DNA from: Prevotella sp. UBA6994
GTDB taxonomy: Bacteria; Bacteroidota; Bacteroidia; Bacteroidales; Bacteroidaceae
Length of the DNA stretch: 64,000 bases
Direction of reading: 5' to 3'
Assembly (NCBI GenBank): GCA_002449845.1
Contig: DJXW01000030.1
Span: forward strand, 1-64,000
Positions 27,677-36,894 of this stretch are shown here, piece after piece; positions within the stretch are counted from its first letter, which is position 1, and each line of letters starts with the position of its first letter. The position numbers were made by a program, and so were the translations under genes. The notes beneath the pieces are model-generated. The model was given only the letters and a program-made list of their open reading frames with translations. It was not told where the DNA came from and searched no databases.

Positions 27677-28621
27677 ATGGAAAAACAATTCAAAAAACCA
27701 TTGAGCGGAATTATCCCTCCCCTTGTAACACCTTTGAGAGCTAACGAAACGTTAGATGTAGAGAGTCTTGAGCGACTGATAGAACACCTGATAGCTGGTG
27801 GCGTGCATGGCTTGTTCGTGCTTGGTACTACGGGTGAGGAACAGAGCTTGAGCTATGATATACGCAAGCAGATGATAAGGGAATCGTGCCGCATCAACCG
27901 TGGACGGTTGCCCCTGTTGGCATGTATCACGGATACGTCTATCGTGGAAAGCATCAGGTTGGCTCAAGTGGCAGCTGACTGTGGTGCAGACGGTGTGGTG
28001 TCTGCCCCTCCTTATTACTTCGCTACAGGACAACCAGAGTTGGCTCAGTTTTACGAGGAATTGGTTCCTCAGTTGCCTTTGCCCGTATTCCTTTACAATA
28101 TGCCCTCTCATGTGAAGGTGAGCTTTGCGCCCGACACGGTGGCACGTATCGCACGGAATACACAGGTGAAAGGATTCAAGGACTCCAGTGCCAACACCGT
28201 GTATTTCCAATCCGTGATGTATAAGATGCAGTATCGAGACGACTTCGCCATGCTGGTAGGACCAGAGGAGATAACGGGTGAGTGTGTGTTGATGGGAGCC
28301 AATGGAGGCATCAATGGAGGAGCCAATATGTTCCCTGAGTTGTACGTTGCCATGTATGATGCTGCCAAGGCGCATGACATTCAGCGTATGCTGCAACTGC
28401 AACAAGTAATCATGCAGATTTCCACCACCATCTATACCGTAGGCAAGCACGGTTCGAGCTATCTGAAAGGTTTGAAGTGCGCCTTGTCACTCTTGGGCAT
28501 TATCAACGATGATTTCGTAGCTTCGCCTTTTTACAAGTTTGAGGCACCAGAACGAGAGAAGATACGCAAGGCTTTGGATGACTTGAATATCAAAGATGGG
28601 AAGATTGTGGTTGAAGGATAG
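27677..28621 (+). CDS. DapA/NanA-family pyruvate-dependent aldolase (2-keto-3-deoxy sugar aldolase candidate)
   Basis: 314-residue TIM-barrel class I aldolase. Visible signatures are GTTGEEQSLS (pyruvate carboxylate site), VFLYNMPSH with the catalytic Tyr (about residue 141) and VKGFKDSSAN with the Schiff-base Lys (about residue 170). The family includes dihydrodipicolinate synthase, N-acetylneuraminate lyase and 2-keto-3-deoxy-gluconate or related aldolases. Its position beside a symporter, fucose isomerase and an RG-II locus argues against a biosynthetic DapA. I infer a sugar-acid lyase, possibly for Kdo or DHA released from RG-II. First gene of the plus-strand group; 30 bases before the symporter. 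Confidence 0.88.
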   Translation: MEKQFKKPLSGIIPPLVTPLRANETLDVESLERLIEHLIAGGVHGLFVLGTTGEEQSLSYDIRKQMIRESCRINRGRLPLLACITDTSIVESIRLAQVAADCGADGVVSAPPYYFATGQPELAQFYEELVPQLPLPVFLYNMPSHVKVSFAPDTVARIARNTQVKGFKDSSANTVYFQSVMYKMQYRDDFAMLVGPEEITGECVLMGANGGINGGANMFPELYVAMYDAAKAHDIQRMLQLQQVIMQISTTIYTVGKHGSSYLKGLKCALSLLGIINDDFVASPFYKFEAPEREKIRKALDDLNIKDGKIVVEG

Positions 28622-28651
28622 AGAACGAAATGTTTTTAATCTATTTGCTTT

Positions 28652-30115
28652 ATGCACCTGATAGATTTCATCATATTTATCGTCTTCACCTTAGGAGTGG
28701 TAGTGTTCGGTTGCTCCTTCTTTAGGAAAGGCTCATCGGCAGACGAGTTTACTTCGGCTGGCCATTCCATCCCCGGTTGGGTGGTGGGCATGAGTATCTT
28801 TGCCACCTACGTATCGAGCATCAGTTACATTGGCTACCCTGGCAAGGCATTTGCTTCCAACTGGAATGCCTTCGTGTTCTCTTTGTCTATTCCGATAGCG
28901 AGCTATTTCGCAGCGAAATATTTCGTTCCCTTCTACCGTCATAGCGGCAGCGTATCCGCCTATACATTCTTGGAGGAGAAGTTTGGCGCATGGGCACGGT
29001 TGTATGCGTCAGCCTGTTATTTACTGACGCAGATAGCCCGTATGGGTTCAATCCTATATTTGTTGGCTGTACCCATGTATATTCTGATGGGATGGAACAT
29101 ACACATCGTCATCATTGCCACCTCGGTAGCCATCATCATCTATTCGATGTTAGGAGGACTGAAAGCCGTGATTTGGGCAGATGCCATACAAGGCATCATC
29201 CTCATTGGCGGAGCAGTTGTTTGTTTGTTGATATTGCTGTTCAGTATGCCTGAAGGACCATCGCAGATGATAGACTTAGCGGTACATTCGCCCGAAGGTA
29301 ATAAGTTCTCGTTGGGAGCCTTTACATCAGACCTTACCACCAGTACGTTTTGGGTGTGCTTGATATATGGCGTGTTCATCAACCTACAAAACTACGGCAT
29401 TGACCAGAACTACGTACAGCGATACCATGCTGCCAAGACCGATAAGGATGCACGTTTCTCGGCACTCTTCGGTGGGTATCTGTTTATTCCCGTCTCGGCA
29501 TTGTTCTTCTTGATAGGTACGGCGCTCTACTCCTATTATACGGCACGACCGGAGTTGTTGCCTGTGGAGATTGCGCAGAAACCCGATTATGTATTCCCGT
29601 ACTTTATTGTCAATGGGTTGCCCGTGGGCTTGCGTGGATTGCTGATAGCTTCCATTTTCGCCGCAGGAATGAGTACGGTGTCAACGAGTGTGACATCGGC
29701 AGCGACGATTATATTGACTGACTATTACAAACCCTTTGTGAAAGGCAAGACCGACAGACATCATGTGGCTGTGTTGCGTATATCGAGTGTGGCAGTGGGT
29801 GTGCTGGGCATCATCGTGGCAATAGCCATGCTGAGTGTGGAAAGCATCATCGATGCGTGGTGGAAATTGTCGAGCATTTTCTCTGGAGGAATGTTGGGAT
29901 TGTTCCTCTTGGGTTGCGTGGCACGTAAGATTAATCGAATGGGTGCACTGATAGGATGCGTGTGTGGCGTATTGGTGATAGCGTGGATTTCATTGGCAGG
30001 TCTTTGGAATCTACCAGGCATTCACTTGCATGAGTATTTGGCAATCGTACTGGGAACGTGTACCATCTTCGTGGTGGGATTCCTCCTTACTTATATATTG
30101 AAGATTGAAGATTGA
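28652..30115 (+). CDS. Sodium:solute symporter (SSS family)
   Basis: 487 residues with about 13 hydrophobic helices, in the SSS/SGLT order: DFIIFIVFTLGVVVFGCSFF, EFTSAGHSIPGWVVGMSIFA, ARMGSILYLLAVPMYILMGW, GGLKAVIWADAIQGIILI, and RGLLIASIFAAGMSTVSTSV with the helix-8 Ser/Thr pair that binds sodium. It should import a sugar acid or sugar made available by the locus, consistent with the upstream aldolase. The last residues (YILKIED) and the TGA stop are encoded by the first units of the GATTGAA heptad array that begins at 30098, so the C-terminus has been remodelled by the repeat. Confidence 0.9.
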   Translation: MHLIDFIIFIVFTLGVVVFGCSFFRKGSSADEFTSAGHSIPGWVVGMSIFATYVSSISYIGYPGKAFASNWNAFVFSLSIPIASYFAAKYFVPFYRHSGSVSAYTFLEEKFGAWARLYASACYLLTQIARMGSILYLLAVPMYILMGWNIHIVIIATSVAIIIYSMLGGLKAVIWADAIQGIILIGGAVVCLLILLFSMPEGPSQMIDLAVHSPEGNKFSLGAFTSDLTTSTFWVCLIYGVFINLQNYGIDQNYVQRYHAAKTDKDARFSALFGGYLFIPVSALFFLIGTALYSYYTARPELLPVEIAQKPDYVFPYFIVNGLPVGLRGLLIASIFAAGMSTVSTSVTSAATIILTDYYKPFVKGKTDRHHVAVLRISSVAVGVLGIIVAIAMLSVESIIDAWWKLSSIFSGGMLGLFLLGCVARKINRMGALIGCVCGVLVIAWISLAGLWNLPGIHLHEYLAIVLGTCTIFVVGFLLTYILKIED

Positions 30116-30135
30116 AAATTGAAAATTGAAGATTA
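30098..30135. repeat. GATTGAA heptad array (left bracket of the four-helix gene)
   Basis: About five units of GATTGAA/AATTGAA. It overlaps the end of the symporter gene. The reverse-complementary array TTCAATT lies at 30585-30617, so the two bracket the frameshifted four-helix-bundle gene as an inverted pair. Confidence 0.85.
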
Positions 30136-30141
30136 TTTGAA

Positions 30142-30500
30142 ATGAGAAATGATAATAAGATTTTGATTATCAGCAAGGCCTTTGCTATTCGTGTCATTCG
30201 TCTTTACCAATATTTGGTTAGGGAAAAGCAAGAGTATGTTTTGTCCAAACAAATACTTAGGAGTGGAACCAGTATCGGGGCTAACGTACGTGAAAGTGTT
30301 AATGCTCAAAGTCGTGCTGATTTTTTAATAAATTGAATATTGCATTGAAAGAATCAAATGAAACAGAATATTGGTTAGAATTAATTTATGAAACAGAATA
30401 TATTGACGATAAACAATTCAATTCTCTTCTCGAAGATAATAAAAACATAACAGGAACTTTAATAAATATCATAAAGACAACAAAAAATAATAATCTATAG
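30142..30500 (+). pseudogene. Four-helix-bundle protein (23S rRNA intervening-sequence type), frameshifted
   Basis: The first 64 codons read MRNDNKILIISKAFAIRVIR ... SGTSIGANVRESVNAQSRADF, the usual start of this family. The frame then meets TGA after a run of six T's (30321-30326). One base away the expected continuation is intact: NKLNIALKESNETEYWLELI, ending at the TAG at 30500. Restoring one T would give a normal protein of about 119 residues, so a single-base loss in a homopolymer is the likeliest cause; sequencing error cannot be excluded. Such proteins form pentameric helical bundles and are often encoded in rRNA intervening sequences or as stand-alone genes of unknown role. It is unrelated to the sugar genes on both sides. 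Confidence 0.85.
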
Positions 30501-30584
30501 GTTGATAGTTGAGATTTGACACGAGAGGGCGAAACCATTCTTTAGATTAATTGAATGAATGAAATCATTTGGATGGCGTCAGCT

Positions 30585-30617
30585 AATCTTCAATTTTCAA
30601 TTTTCAATTTTCAATTT
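30585..30617. repeat. TTCAATT heptad array (right bracket of the four-helix gene)
   Basis: Four to five units of TTCAATT, the reverse complement of the array at 30098-30135. It ends only nine bases before the fucose isomerase ATG, so it overlaps the region where the ribosome binds. Confidence 0.85.
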
Positions 30618-30625
30618 TTTTAAAT

Positions 30626-32404
30626 ATGAAAAAGAACTATCCTAAAATTGGAATACGTCCTACCATTGACGGTCGTCAGGGAGGTATTCGTGAGAGTTTG
30701 GAAGACAAGACAATGAATCTTGCCAAGGCAGTGAAGAATCTTATTGAGAGCAACCTGCACAATGGAGACGGCAGTCCCGTAGAGTGTGTCATCAGCGACA
30801 CTACGATAGGACGCGTGGCAGAGAGTGCTGCCTGTGCGGAGAAGTTTGAACGCGAAGGTGTGGGAGCTACCATTACCGTCACCTCTTGTTGGTGCTATGG
30901 CTCAGAGACGATGGACATGAATCCATACTACCCCAAGGCCGTATGGGGATTCAATGGAACAGAACGCCCCGGAGCCGTGTATCTTGCTGCTGTATTGGCA
31001 GCCCATGCACAGAAGGGATTGCCTGCATTCGGCATCTATGGACACGATGTGCAAGACCTTGATGATAATACCATCCCCGAAGACGTGGCAGAGAAGATAC
31101 TTCGGTTCGCACGTGCTGCCCAAGCTGTAGCTACCATGCGCGGCAAATCATATCTCTCTCTTGGAAATACGTGTATGGGAATAGCGGGATCTATCGTGAA
31201 TGCCGATTTCTTCCAAGAGTACTTGGGAATCAGGACGGAATATGCCGACTTGGTGGAAATTCTTCGTAGGGTGGACCTCGGTATTTATGACCACGAGGAA
31301 TTTGAAAAGGCGATGGAGTGGGTGAACAAATACGCCAAACCACAAGAAGGACAAGACCAGAATCGTCCCGAAAAGATTAAGACTCGCGAGGAGAAAGATG
31401 CCGACTGGGAGTTTACCGTGAAGAACATGATGATTATTCGTGATTTGATGCATGGCAATCCTCGCCTGTTGGAAATGGGATATAAAGAAGAGGCTCTTGG
31501 ACACAATGCCATTCTCGGTGGTGTGCAGGGACAACGCCAATGGACCGATTACAAGCCTAACTTCGACTTCCCCGAAGCGATGATGTGTACGTCGTTCGAC
31601 TGGAACGGTATTCGTGAGGCGGATGTGTTGGCTACGGAGAACGACTCCTTGAATGGTGTTTCCATGCTCTTCGGACACCTGTTGACCAATAAGGGTGTGA
31701 TGTTCTCAGACATTCGTACCTACTGGAGTCCTGATGCCGTGAAGAGAGTGACAGGCAAAGACCTTGAAGGACTATCGGCACAAGGCTTTATACATCTCAT
31801 CAATTCAGGAGCAACTACGCTCGACGCTACGGGAGCCATGAAGGACGAGGACGGTAAACCTACGATGAAGGAACACTGGAAGATGACACAGGATGACGTG
31901 GAGGCATGTATGAAAGCTACTACGTGGGCTCCAGCACACCGTGACTATTTCCGTGGAGGAGGATTCAGCAGCAACTTCCTTACAAAGGGTGGAATGCCTA
32001 TGACGATGCTTCGCGTGAATATCGTGAAAGGGTTAGGTCCTGTCTTGCAATTGTCAGAAGGTTGGACGGTAGATCTTGACCCCGAAGTACACAAGATACT
32101 TGACCGTCGTACTGACCCAACATGGCCTACTACTTGGTTTACTCCACGTCTCGACTCAACAAAAGATGCTTTCAAGGACGTATATTCCGTTATGAACAAT
32201 TGGGGAGCCAATCATGGTGCAATTTGTCATGGACACGTGGGTGCAGATATCATTACACTTTGTTCGATTCTTCGAATCCCTGTTTGTATGCATAATATTG
32301 CCGATCAAGATATCTTCCGACCAGCTGCATGGAATGCATTCGGTATGGATAAGGAAGGTGCTGACTATCGCGCTTGTGCGAACTTTGGACCGATTTACAA
32401 ATAA
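30626..32404 (+). CDS. fucI: L-fucose isomerase (also D-arabinose isomerase activity in this family)
   Basis: 592 residues, full length for FucI. The N-terminus PKIGIRPTIDGRQGGIRESL, the loop TSCWCYGSETMDM, and the core ILGGVQGQRQWTDYKPNFDF ... SFDWNGIREADVLATENDSL match the family, including the metal-binding Glu and Asp region and the HLINSGATTLDATG segment. It converts L-fucose to L-fuculose, and the family also accepts D-arabinose and L-galactose. No fuculose kinase or aldolase follows, so fucose use alone is not obviously explained here. Given the pyruvate aldolase upstream, D-arabinose released from Kdo is a reasonable alternative substrate. Confidence 0.95.
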   Translation: MKKNYPKIGIRPTIDGRQGGIRESLEDKTMNLAKAVKNLIESNLHNGDGSPVECVISDTTIGRVAESAACAEKFEREGVGATITVTSCWCYGSETMDMNPYYPKAVWGFNGTERPGAVYLAAVLAAHAQKGLPAFGIYGHDVQDLDDNTIPEDVAEKILRFARAAQAVATMRGKSYLSLGNTCMGIAGSIVNADFFQEYLGIRTEYADLVEILRRVDLGIYDHEEFEKAMEWVNKYAKPQEGQDQNRPEKIKTREEKDADWEFTVKNMMIIRDLMHGNPRLLEMGYKEEALGHNAILGGVQGQRQWTDYKPNFDFPEAMMCTSFDWNGIREADVLATENDSLNGVSMLFGHLLTNKGVMFSDIRTYWSPDAVKRVTGKDLEGLSAQGFIHLINSGATTLDATGAMKDEDGKPTMKEHWKMTQDDVEACMKATTWAPAHRDYFRGGGFSSNFLTKGGMPMTMLRVNIVKGLGPVLQLSEGWTVDLDPEVHKILDRRTDPTWPTTWFTPRLDSTKDAFKDVYSVMNNWGANHGAICHGHVGADIITLCSILRIPVCMHNIADQDIFRPAAWNAFGMDKEGADYRACANFGPIYK

Positions 32405-32433
32405 ACATATAATCTAATTAAAAACCAATTATT

Positions 32434-35400
32434 ATGAAGTCAAAACTTACATTACTGATGGTTGCCTTGTTGTCGATTTGCGCTTTTGCAGCAACGACAT
32501 GGAAGGCTACAGAGGAAACGCCTGTTGCAGCAGGTTCAACACTCATTGACGATGAGTTGGTAACGGCTAAGACGGTGTATGAAACTACGCTGAAAACGGC
32601 GGCAAAAGAGATCGCTGGTGAGGAATTTACTCACTATATCCAAGTGCGCGTGGATGCTGCTCCTACGGCAGATGAACCCAATGGCACAAACAAGGAAGGC
32701 AGTACGCCTATCATTCTGACCGCCAAGAAGGACCTGACACTGAAGATTTACTATCGTCGTCAATCTACTTCGCAAAATGAAGATAGTGGTGTTTATGCTT
32801 CCAATGATGGTAAAGACTTGAAGATTGTTAACCAAGCTGACCTCTCGCAACTTGATGGAACACTTACCATCGTGGAAGAGACGGAAGACTTCAAGTATGC
32901 TTGGGTGACGAAAGAGTACGAACTGGCTGAAGGAAATACCTATACCATTTTCGGAAGAGGTACGACCATAAATTATTATGGTATGACCTACGAGGGAAAA
33001 GAGCCTCCAGCACCTGTTGTGGGCGAAGCTATTGAATTGAATCCTGCATCAGGAGATATCTCTGCTGAGTTGGCTGCTGCTATGGAGAACAATCCTTATC
33101 CAGCCAGCATTACTATCAATTTGGCAGCTAATGGTGCTTATACCGTTAGTCAAGCAATTGAGACGGTTGGTAATTTGACAATTCAAGGTGATGCAGCTGC
33201 TCCTGCTATCATTGACGCATCTGGACTGACAGCTCCGATGATACAAGTGAAGTCTGACATGGAAGCATTCCAACCCAATGAAACTACAGGTTTCTATGAA
33301 TTAGGTGACATCTCTATTTCTAACGTGAAAGTAACAGGGCTTGCTCAACAACTTATCTATGGTAATAAGGTGAAAGCTCTCTATGGCAAGGTTGCATTGG
33401 ATAATAGCATTGTTGAAGTAGCTGGTGGCAGCAAGACCGTGATTGACTTCAATGGTGGTGGTGTTGCTGAGATGGTTTCTGTTAATAACTCTACTATTTA
33501 TGCTAATCCACAACACACAGGAGCATTGTATAGTTCACAGAGTGGACAGAAAGCTACCGAGGCTGGATTGGAGAAACAGACGATTTCGATTACCAACTCT
33601 ACCTTATATAATATCGCATACGCGAAGAACGTGAATACTCACCGTCAAGCTAATCAGACATTCTTGGCGTACGAATTGAAGAATAGCGTGATTCTCGATT
33701 GCGGTAAGGAAGGTCAGTTTGTGAAAGGTTTGAACCAAGGACAAGCTGGAAAGAATCCTACTTGGATAATTGATGGCAACTCTTTCTTACGTACCGTTGA
33801 CGGAGTTATTACCGACATGAGTGCCAGTGAGGAAACTGGTGACGAAGAAGAGCCAGTTACTAATAATGTGGAAGGTGTAGCAGTATTTGCCAACGACATC
33901 AACACGGGTGACTTCACGTTTGACCAATGTCCACAAAATGAGGCTCGCATTGGCGACCCACGTTGGTTGGTAGAAGTGAAAGAAGCCTCCTTTGAAGGTA
34001 AATATTATCTTTATAATGTAGGTTCACAGAGGTATTGGGGTGCAGCTAATGATTGGGGCACACAAGCTTCATTGATTGAACATCCCGATTATGTAACATT
34101 GGCTCAAACTCCTGATGGAGCATATACGATGGAGACACAGGTGTCTAATGGTGGCACGAGTTATTATTTCGGTGGTGATTACATGGATGGACAACCTGTT
34201 AACTTGACTATCACAAAGGCTGGTGATGGATTATATACAATTGCCAATGCCGATGGTCAACTCTATGGTTATGATGGCAATTCTTATATCTTAGGTAAGA
34301 ATGTTCCTGAAGGCAATAATGCCCTTTGGAAGATTATTTCTGAGGCAGACATGTTGGCTTCTTTGAATACCGCTACTGTTAACGCTCCAGTTGACGCTAC
34401 ATTCCTTATCATCGACCATACTTTTGGACGTAATAACCGTAATGTGGGTGTTTGGAAAGTAAGTGAGGATTGTACGAATTACAACTTGACGGGTGGTAAT
34501 AGCGATAAGCACAGTGCAGAGTCTTATCACTCTACATTCACCGTTTCTCAAGTTCTCAGCAATGTTCCTAATGGTATTTATTCATTCCAAGCACAGGGAT
34601 TCTATCGTCAAGATGGTAGTGATAATGAAAACTTGGCTCAGTTCTTCATCAACGATGAAACGGCTTTGGTTCCTTTGAAGACTGGTTCTGAGAATTCTAT
34701 GGCAGATGCTTGTGCTTCCTTCGAGAATGGCTTGTATAAGATTAGTCCTCTCTATGTGGAAGTGAAAGATGGACAAATTACCGTGGGTATCAAGAATGAG
34801 AACAATCCTACTCTTTGGGTTATCTGGGACAACTTCGAGTTGAGTTATTACGGAGCAGACGCTACGCTCGACGAGGTGAAGAATGCTGCTATTATTTCCC
34901 AGTTGGCTGAATTGCGTGAGAAAGCAACTAAATTGCAAGGTCAACCAAAGGTAGAGGTTGTTAATACCGCATTGGCAAATACTTTGGCAGAAACCGCCGA
35001 AGTAACGGCATCTTCTTCTGCTGATGAAATCAACGCTGCCATCGAGAAACTGACGGCCGTTATCGACAATGCAGAGGCAAGTATCATTGCCACAAACGTA
35101 TTGCCAGCAATGAAAGAATTGATTGACGAAACGAATGTATATACTCAAGCAGCTTATGAGGAGTATTATGGACAATGGCTCGCCAAGTATGAGACTGGTA
35201 CATTGACCAAGGCTGAAGCTGCAGCTTTGCAAGATCCTTCTTTGACAACAGGATGGCATGCGCCAATTACCGTTGACAACTTCCTCCTTAGTGCTTGGGA
35301 TACCAATGTTGACTTCGTGGATGCACCTTATTATATTAATACATGGTCAACAGAAGGAGAAAATGATGGTTCAGGGTTCAGGGTTCCATTCTTTGAATAT

Positions 35401-36852
35401 TGGACAGGTGATGACCAATCACTCGGTGAGCGCACATTAACTGCTACTATGACCGACTTAGAACCTGGTAAGTATAACGTTTCTGCATTAGTTCGTGTTC
35501 GCGTAAAGAATGGCACAGGAGATGCTCCTATAGGAATCACCCTTCAAGCAAATGACGGTGAAGCTGTTCCTGTTACAACTGGTGCACAAATTGGTGAGTC
35601 ACAATTCTATCTTGACACATTCACCGCTCAAGGTGTAGTAGGTGAGGATGGTATCTTGAAGATTCAGTTCAATATAGCAGCTGAAAACAATATCAGTTGG
35701 TTGTCGTTCAAGAACGTGAATTATGCTATTGAGGGAATTGGTGAACCTATCCTATTAATTGTTGAATTAGGTAAGGACATTGCCGCTGAAGTGACTGCCG
35801 CTATGGAAACTAATCCATATCCCAGTAAAATCGAGATAGGTTTGATTGGAGGATCTGATTATCAATGGAACTCACCTATCCAAATCAATTGTCCTCTCGA
35901 AATTAGAACATCAAGACCTGATGGTGGTGTGTTCGACCGTGATTTAAGCTGTGCTAACATTGATGCATCAGCCCTTACAGGCCCAATGATTCAAATCAGT
36001 GAAAATATTCATAGCGACTTCCTTGCTGAGAATGGCTTCTACCAACTTGGTGATATCAAGATTGAGGGTGTCAGGGTGAAAGGTCTTACCCAACAATTAA
36101 TCTATGGTAATAAGGTAAAGGCTCAATATGGCATCTTGGCATTGGAGCAGAGCATCATCGAAATAGCTGGTGGTAACAAAACCGTATTCGACTTCAATGG
36201 CGGTGGTGTTGTAGAGAAACTATCTATCAACAATTCTACTATCTATGGTAACCCACAACACACAGGTCAACTTTATAGTTCACAAAGTGGACAAAAGGCT
36301 ACTGAAGCTGGATTAGAGAAACAAACGATTTCAATTACCAACTCCACCTTATATAATATAGCCTACTCAAAGAACGTGAACACGCATCGCCAAGCTAACC
36401 AGACATGGCTTGCATACGAGTTGAAGAACAGTATCATCATCGATTGCGGTAAGCAAGGACAATTTGTGAAGGGCTTGAATGGTGGACAACAAGGTGCTAA
36501 TCCTACATGGATGATTGATGGCAACTCATTCCAATGGACAGTTGACGGTGTGTTAACTGACATTAGTGCAAGTGAGGAAACTGCTGACGATGCAGAACCT
36601 GTAGCTAACAACGTAGAAGGTGTGGTTGTATTCGCCAATGACATTACAACAGGTGACTTCACACTTGGTGAATGTCCACAAAAGACAGCCAAGATTGGTG
36701 ACCCACGTTGGTTGTATGGTCCTACAGTTGGTATTGACAATGTGAATGTCAACACTGAGAATGATGTTTTGTTCAACTTGCAAGGTGTTCGTGTAACTAC
36801 CCCAACTAAGGGTCTCTTTATCAAGAATGGCAAGAAGGTTGTGGTTAAGTAA
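32434..36852 (+). CDS. Very large secreted protein with duplicated beta-helix modules
   Basis: 1472 residues with a signal peptide (LLSICAFAATT). Two copies of a beta-helix module, residues about 190-525 and 1110-1425, are strikingly alike: both contain QLIYGNKVKA, KTVIDFNGG or KTVFDFNGG, NPQHTG, YSSQSGQKATEAGLEKQTI, NVNTHRQANQT and IGDPRWL. They match the DUF4957/DUF5123 pectate-lyase-like type. Between them are a lectin-like module (FEGKYYLYNVGSQRYWGA), a carbohydrate-binding-like beta-sandwich (about 680-810), an alpha-helical spacer and another beta-sandwich. It ends FNLQGVRV...KGLFIKNGKKVVVK, the same tail type as the protein at 8450-10636. Probably a cell-surface pectin-binding or cleaving protein; activity is unproven. 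Confidence 0.82.
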   Translation: MKSKLTLLMVALLSICAFAATTWKATEETPVAAGSTLIDDELVTAKTVYETTLKTAAKEIAGEEFTHYIQVRVDAAPTADEPNGTNKEGSTPIILTAKKDLTLKIYYRRQSTSQNEDSGVYASNDGKDLKIVNQADLSQLDGTLTIVEETEDFKYAWVTKEYELAEGNTYTIFGRGTTINYYGMTYEGKEPPAPVVGEAIELNPASGDISAELAAAMENNPYPASITINLAANGAYTVSQAIETVGNLTIQGDAAAPAIIDASGLTAPMIQVKSDMEAFQPNETTGFYELGDISISNVKVTGLAQQLIYGNKVKALYGKVALDNSIVEVAGGSKTVIDFNGGGVAEMVSVNNSTIYANPQHTGALYSSQSGQKATEAGLEKQTISITNSTLYNIAYAKNVNTHRQANQTFLAYELKNSVILDCGKEGQFVKGLNQGQAGKNPTWIIDGNSFLRTVDGVITDMSASEETGDEEEPVTNNVEGVAVFANDINTGDFTFDQCPQNEARIGDPRWLVEVKEASFEGKYYLYNVGSQRYWGAANDWGTQASLIEHPDYVTLAQTPDGAYTMETQVSNGGTSYYFGGDYMDGQPVNLTITKAGDGLYTIANADGQLYGYDGNSYILGKNVPEGNNALWKIISEADMLASLNTATVNAPVDATFLIIDHTFGRNNRNVGVWKVSEDCTNYNLTGGNSDKHSAESYHSTFTVSQVLSNVPNGIYSFQAQGFYRQDGSDNENLAQFFINDETALVPLKTGSENSMADACASFENGLYKISPLYVEVKDGQITVGIKNENNPTLWVIWDNFELSYYGADATLDEVKNAAIISQLAELREKATKLQGQPKVEVVNTALANTLAETAEVTASSSADEINAAIEKLTAVIDNAEASIIATNVLPAMKELIDETNVYTQAAYEEYYGQWLAKYETGTLTKAEAAALQDPSLTTGWHAPITVDNFLLSAWDTNVDFVDAPYYINTWSTEGENDGSGFRVPFFEYWTGDDQSLGERTLTATMTDLEPGKYNVSALVRVRVKNGTGDAPIGITLQANDGEAVPVTTGAQIGESQFYLDTFTAQGVVGEDGILKIQFNIAAENNISWLSFKNVNYAIEGIGEPILLIVELGKDIAAEVTAAMETNPYPSKIEIGLIGGSDYQWNSPIQINCPLEIRTSRPDGGVFDRDLSCANIDASALTGPMIQISENIHSDFLAENGFYQLGDIKIEGVRVKGLTQQLIYGNKVKAQYGILALEQSIIEIAGGNKTVFDFNGGGVVEKLSINNSTIYGNPQHTGQLYSSQSGQKATEAGLEKQTISITNSTLYNIAYSKNVNTHRQANQTWLAYELKNSIIIDCGKQGQFVKGLNGGQQGANPTWMIDGNSFQWTVDGVLTDISASEETADDAEPVANNVEGVVVFANDITTGDFTLGECPQKTAKIGDPRWLYGPTVGIDNVNVNTENDVLFNLQGVRVTTPTKGLFIKNGKKVVVK

Positions 36853-36894
36853 TCACTTCAATAGTATCTTGTAAATGATTCTTATCATAAGTAT

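Noticed and set aside
27752..28450. A 232-codon minus-strand frame
   Set aside because: It is antisense to the aldolase, which has intact catalytic motifs.
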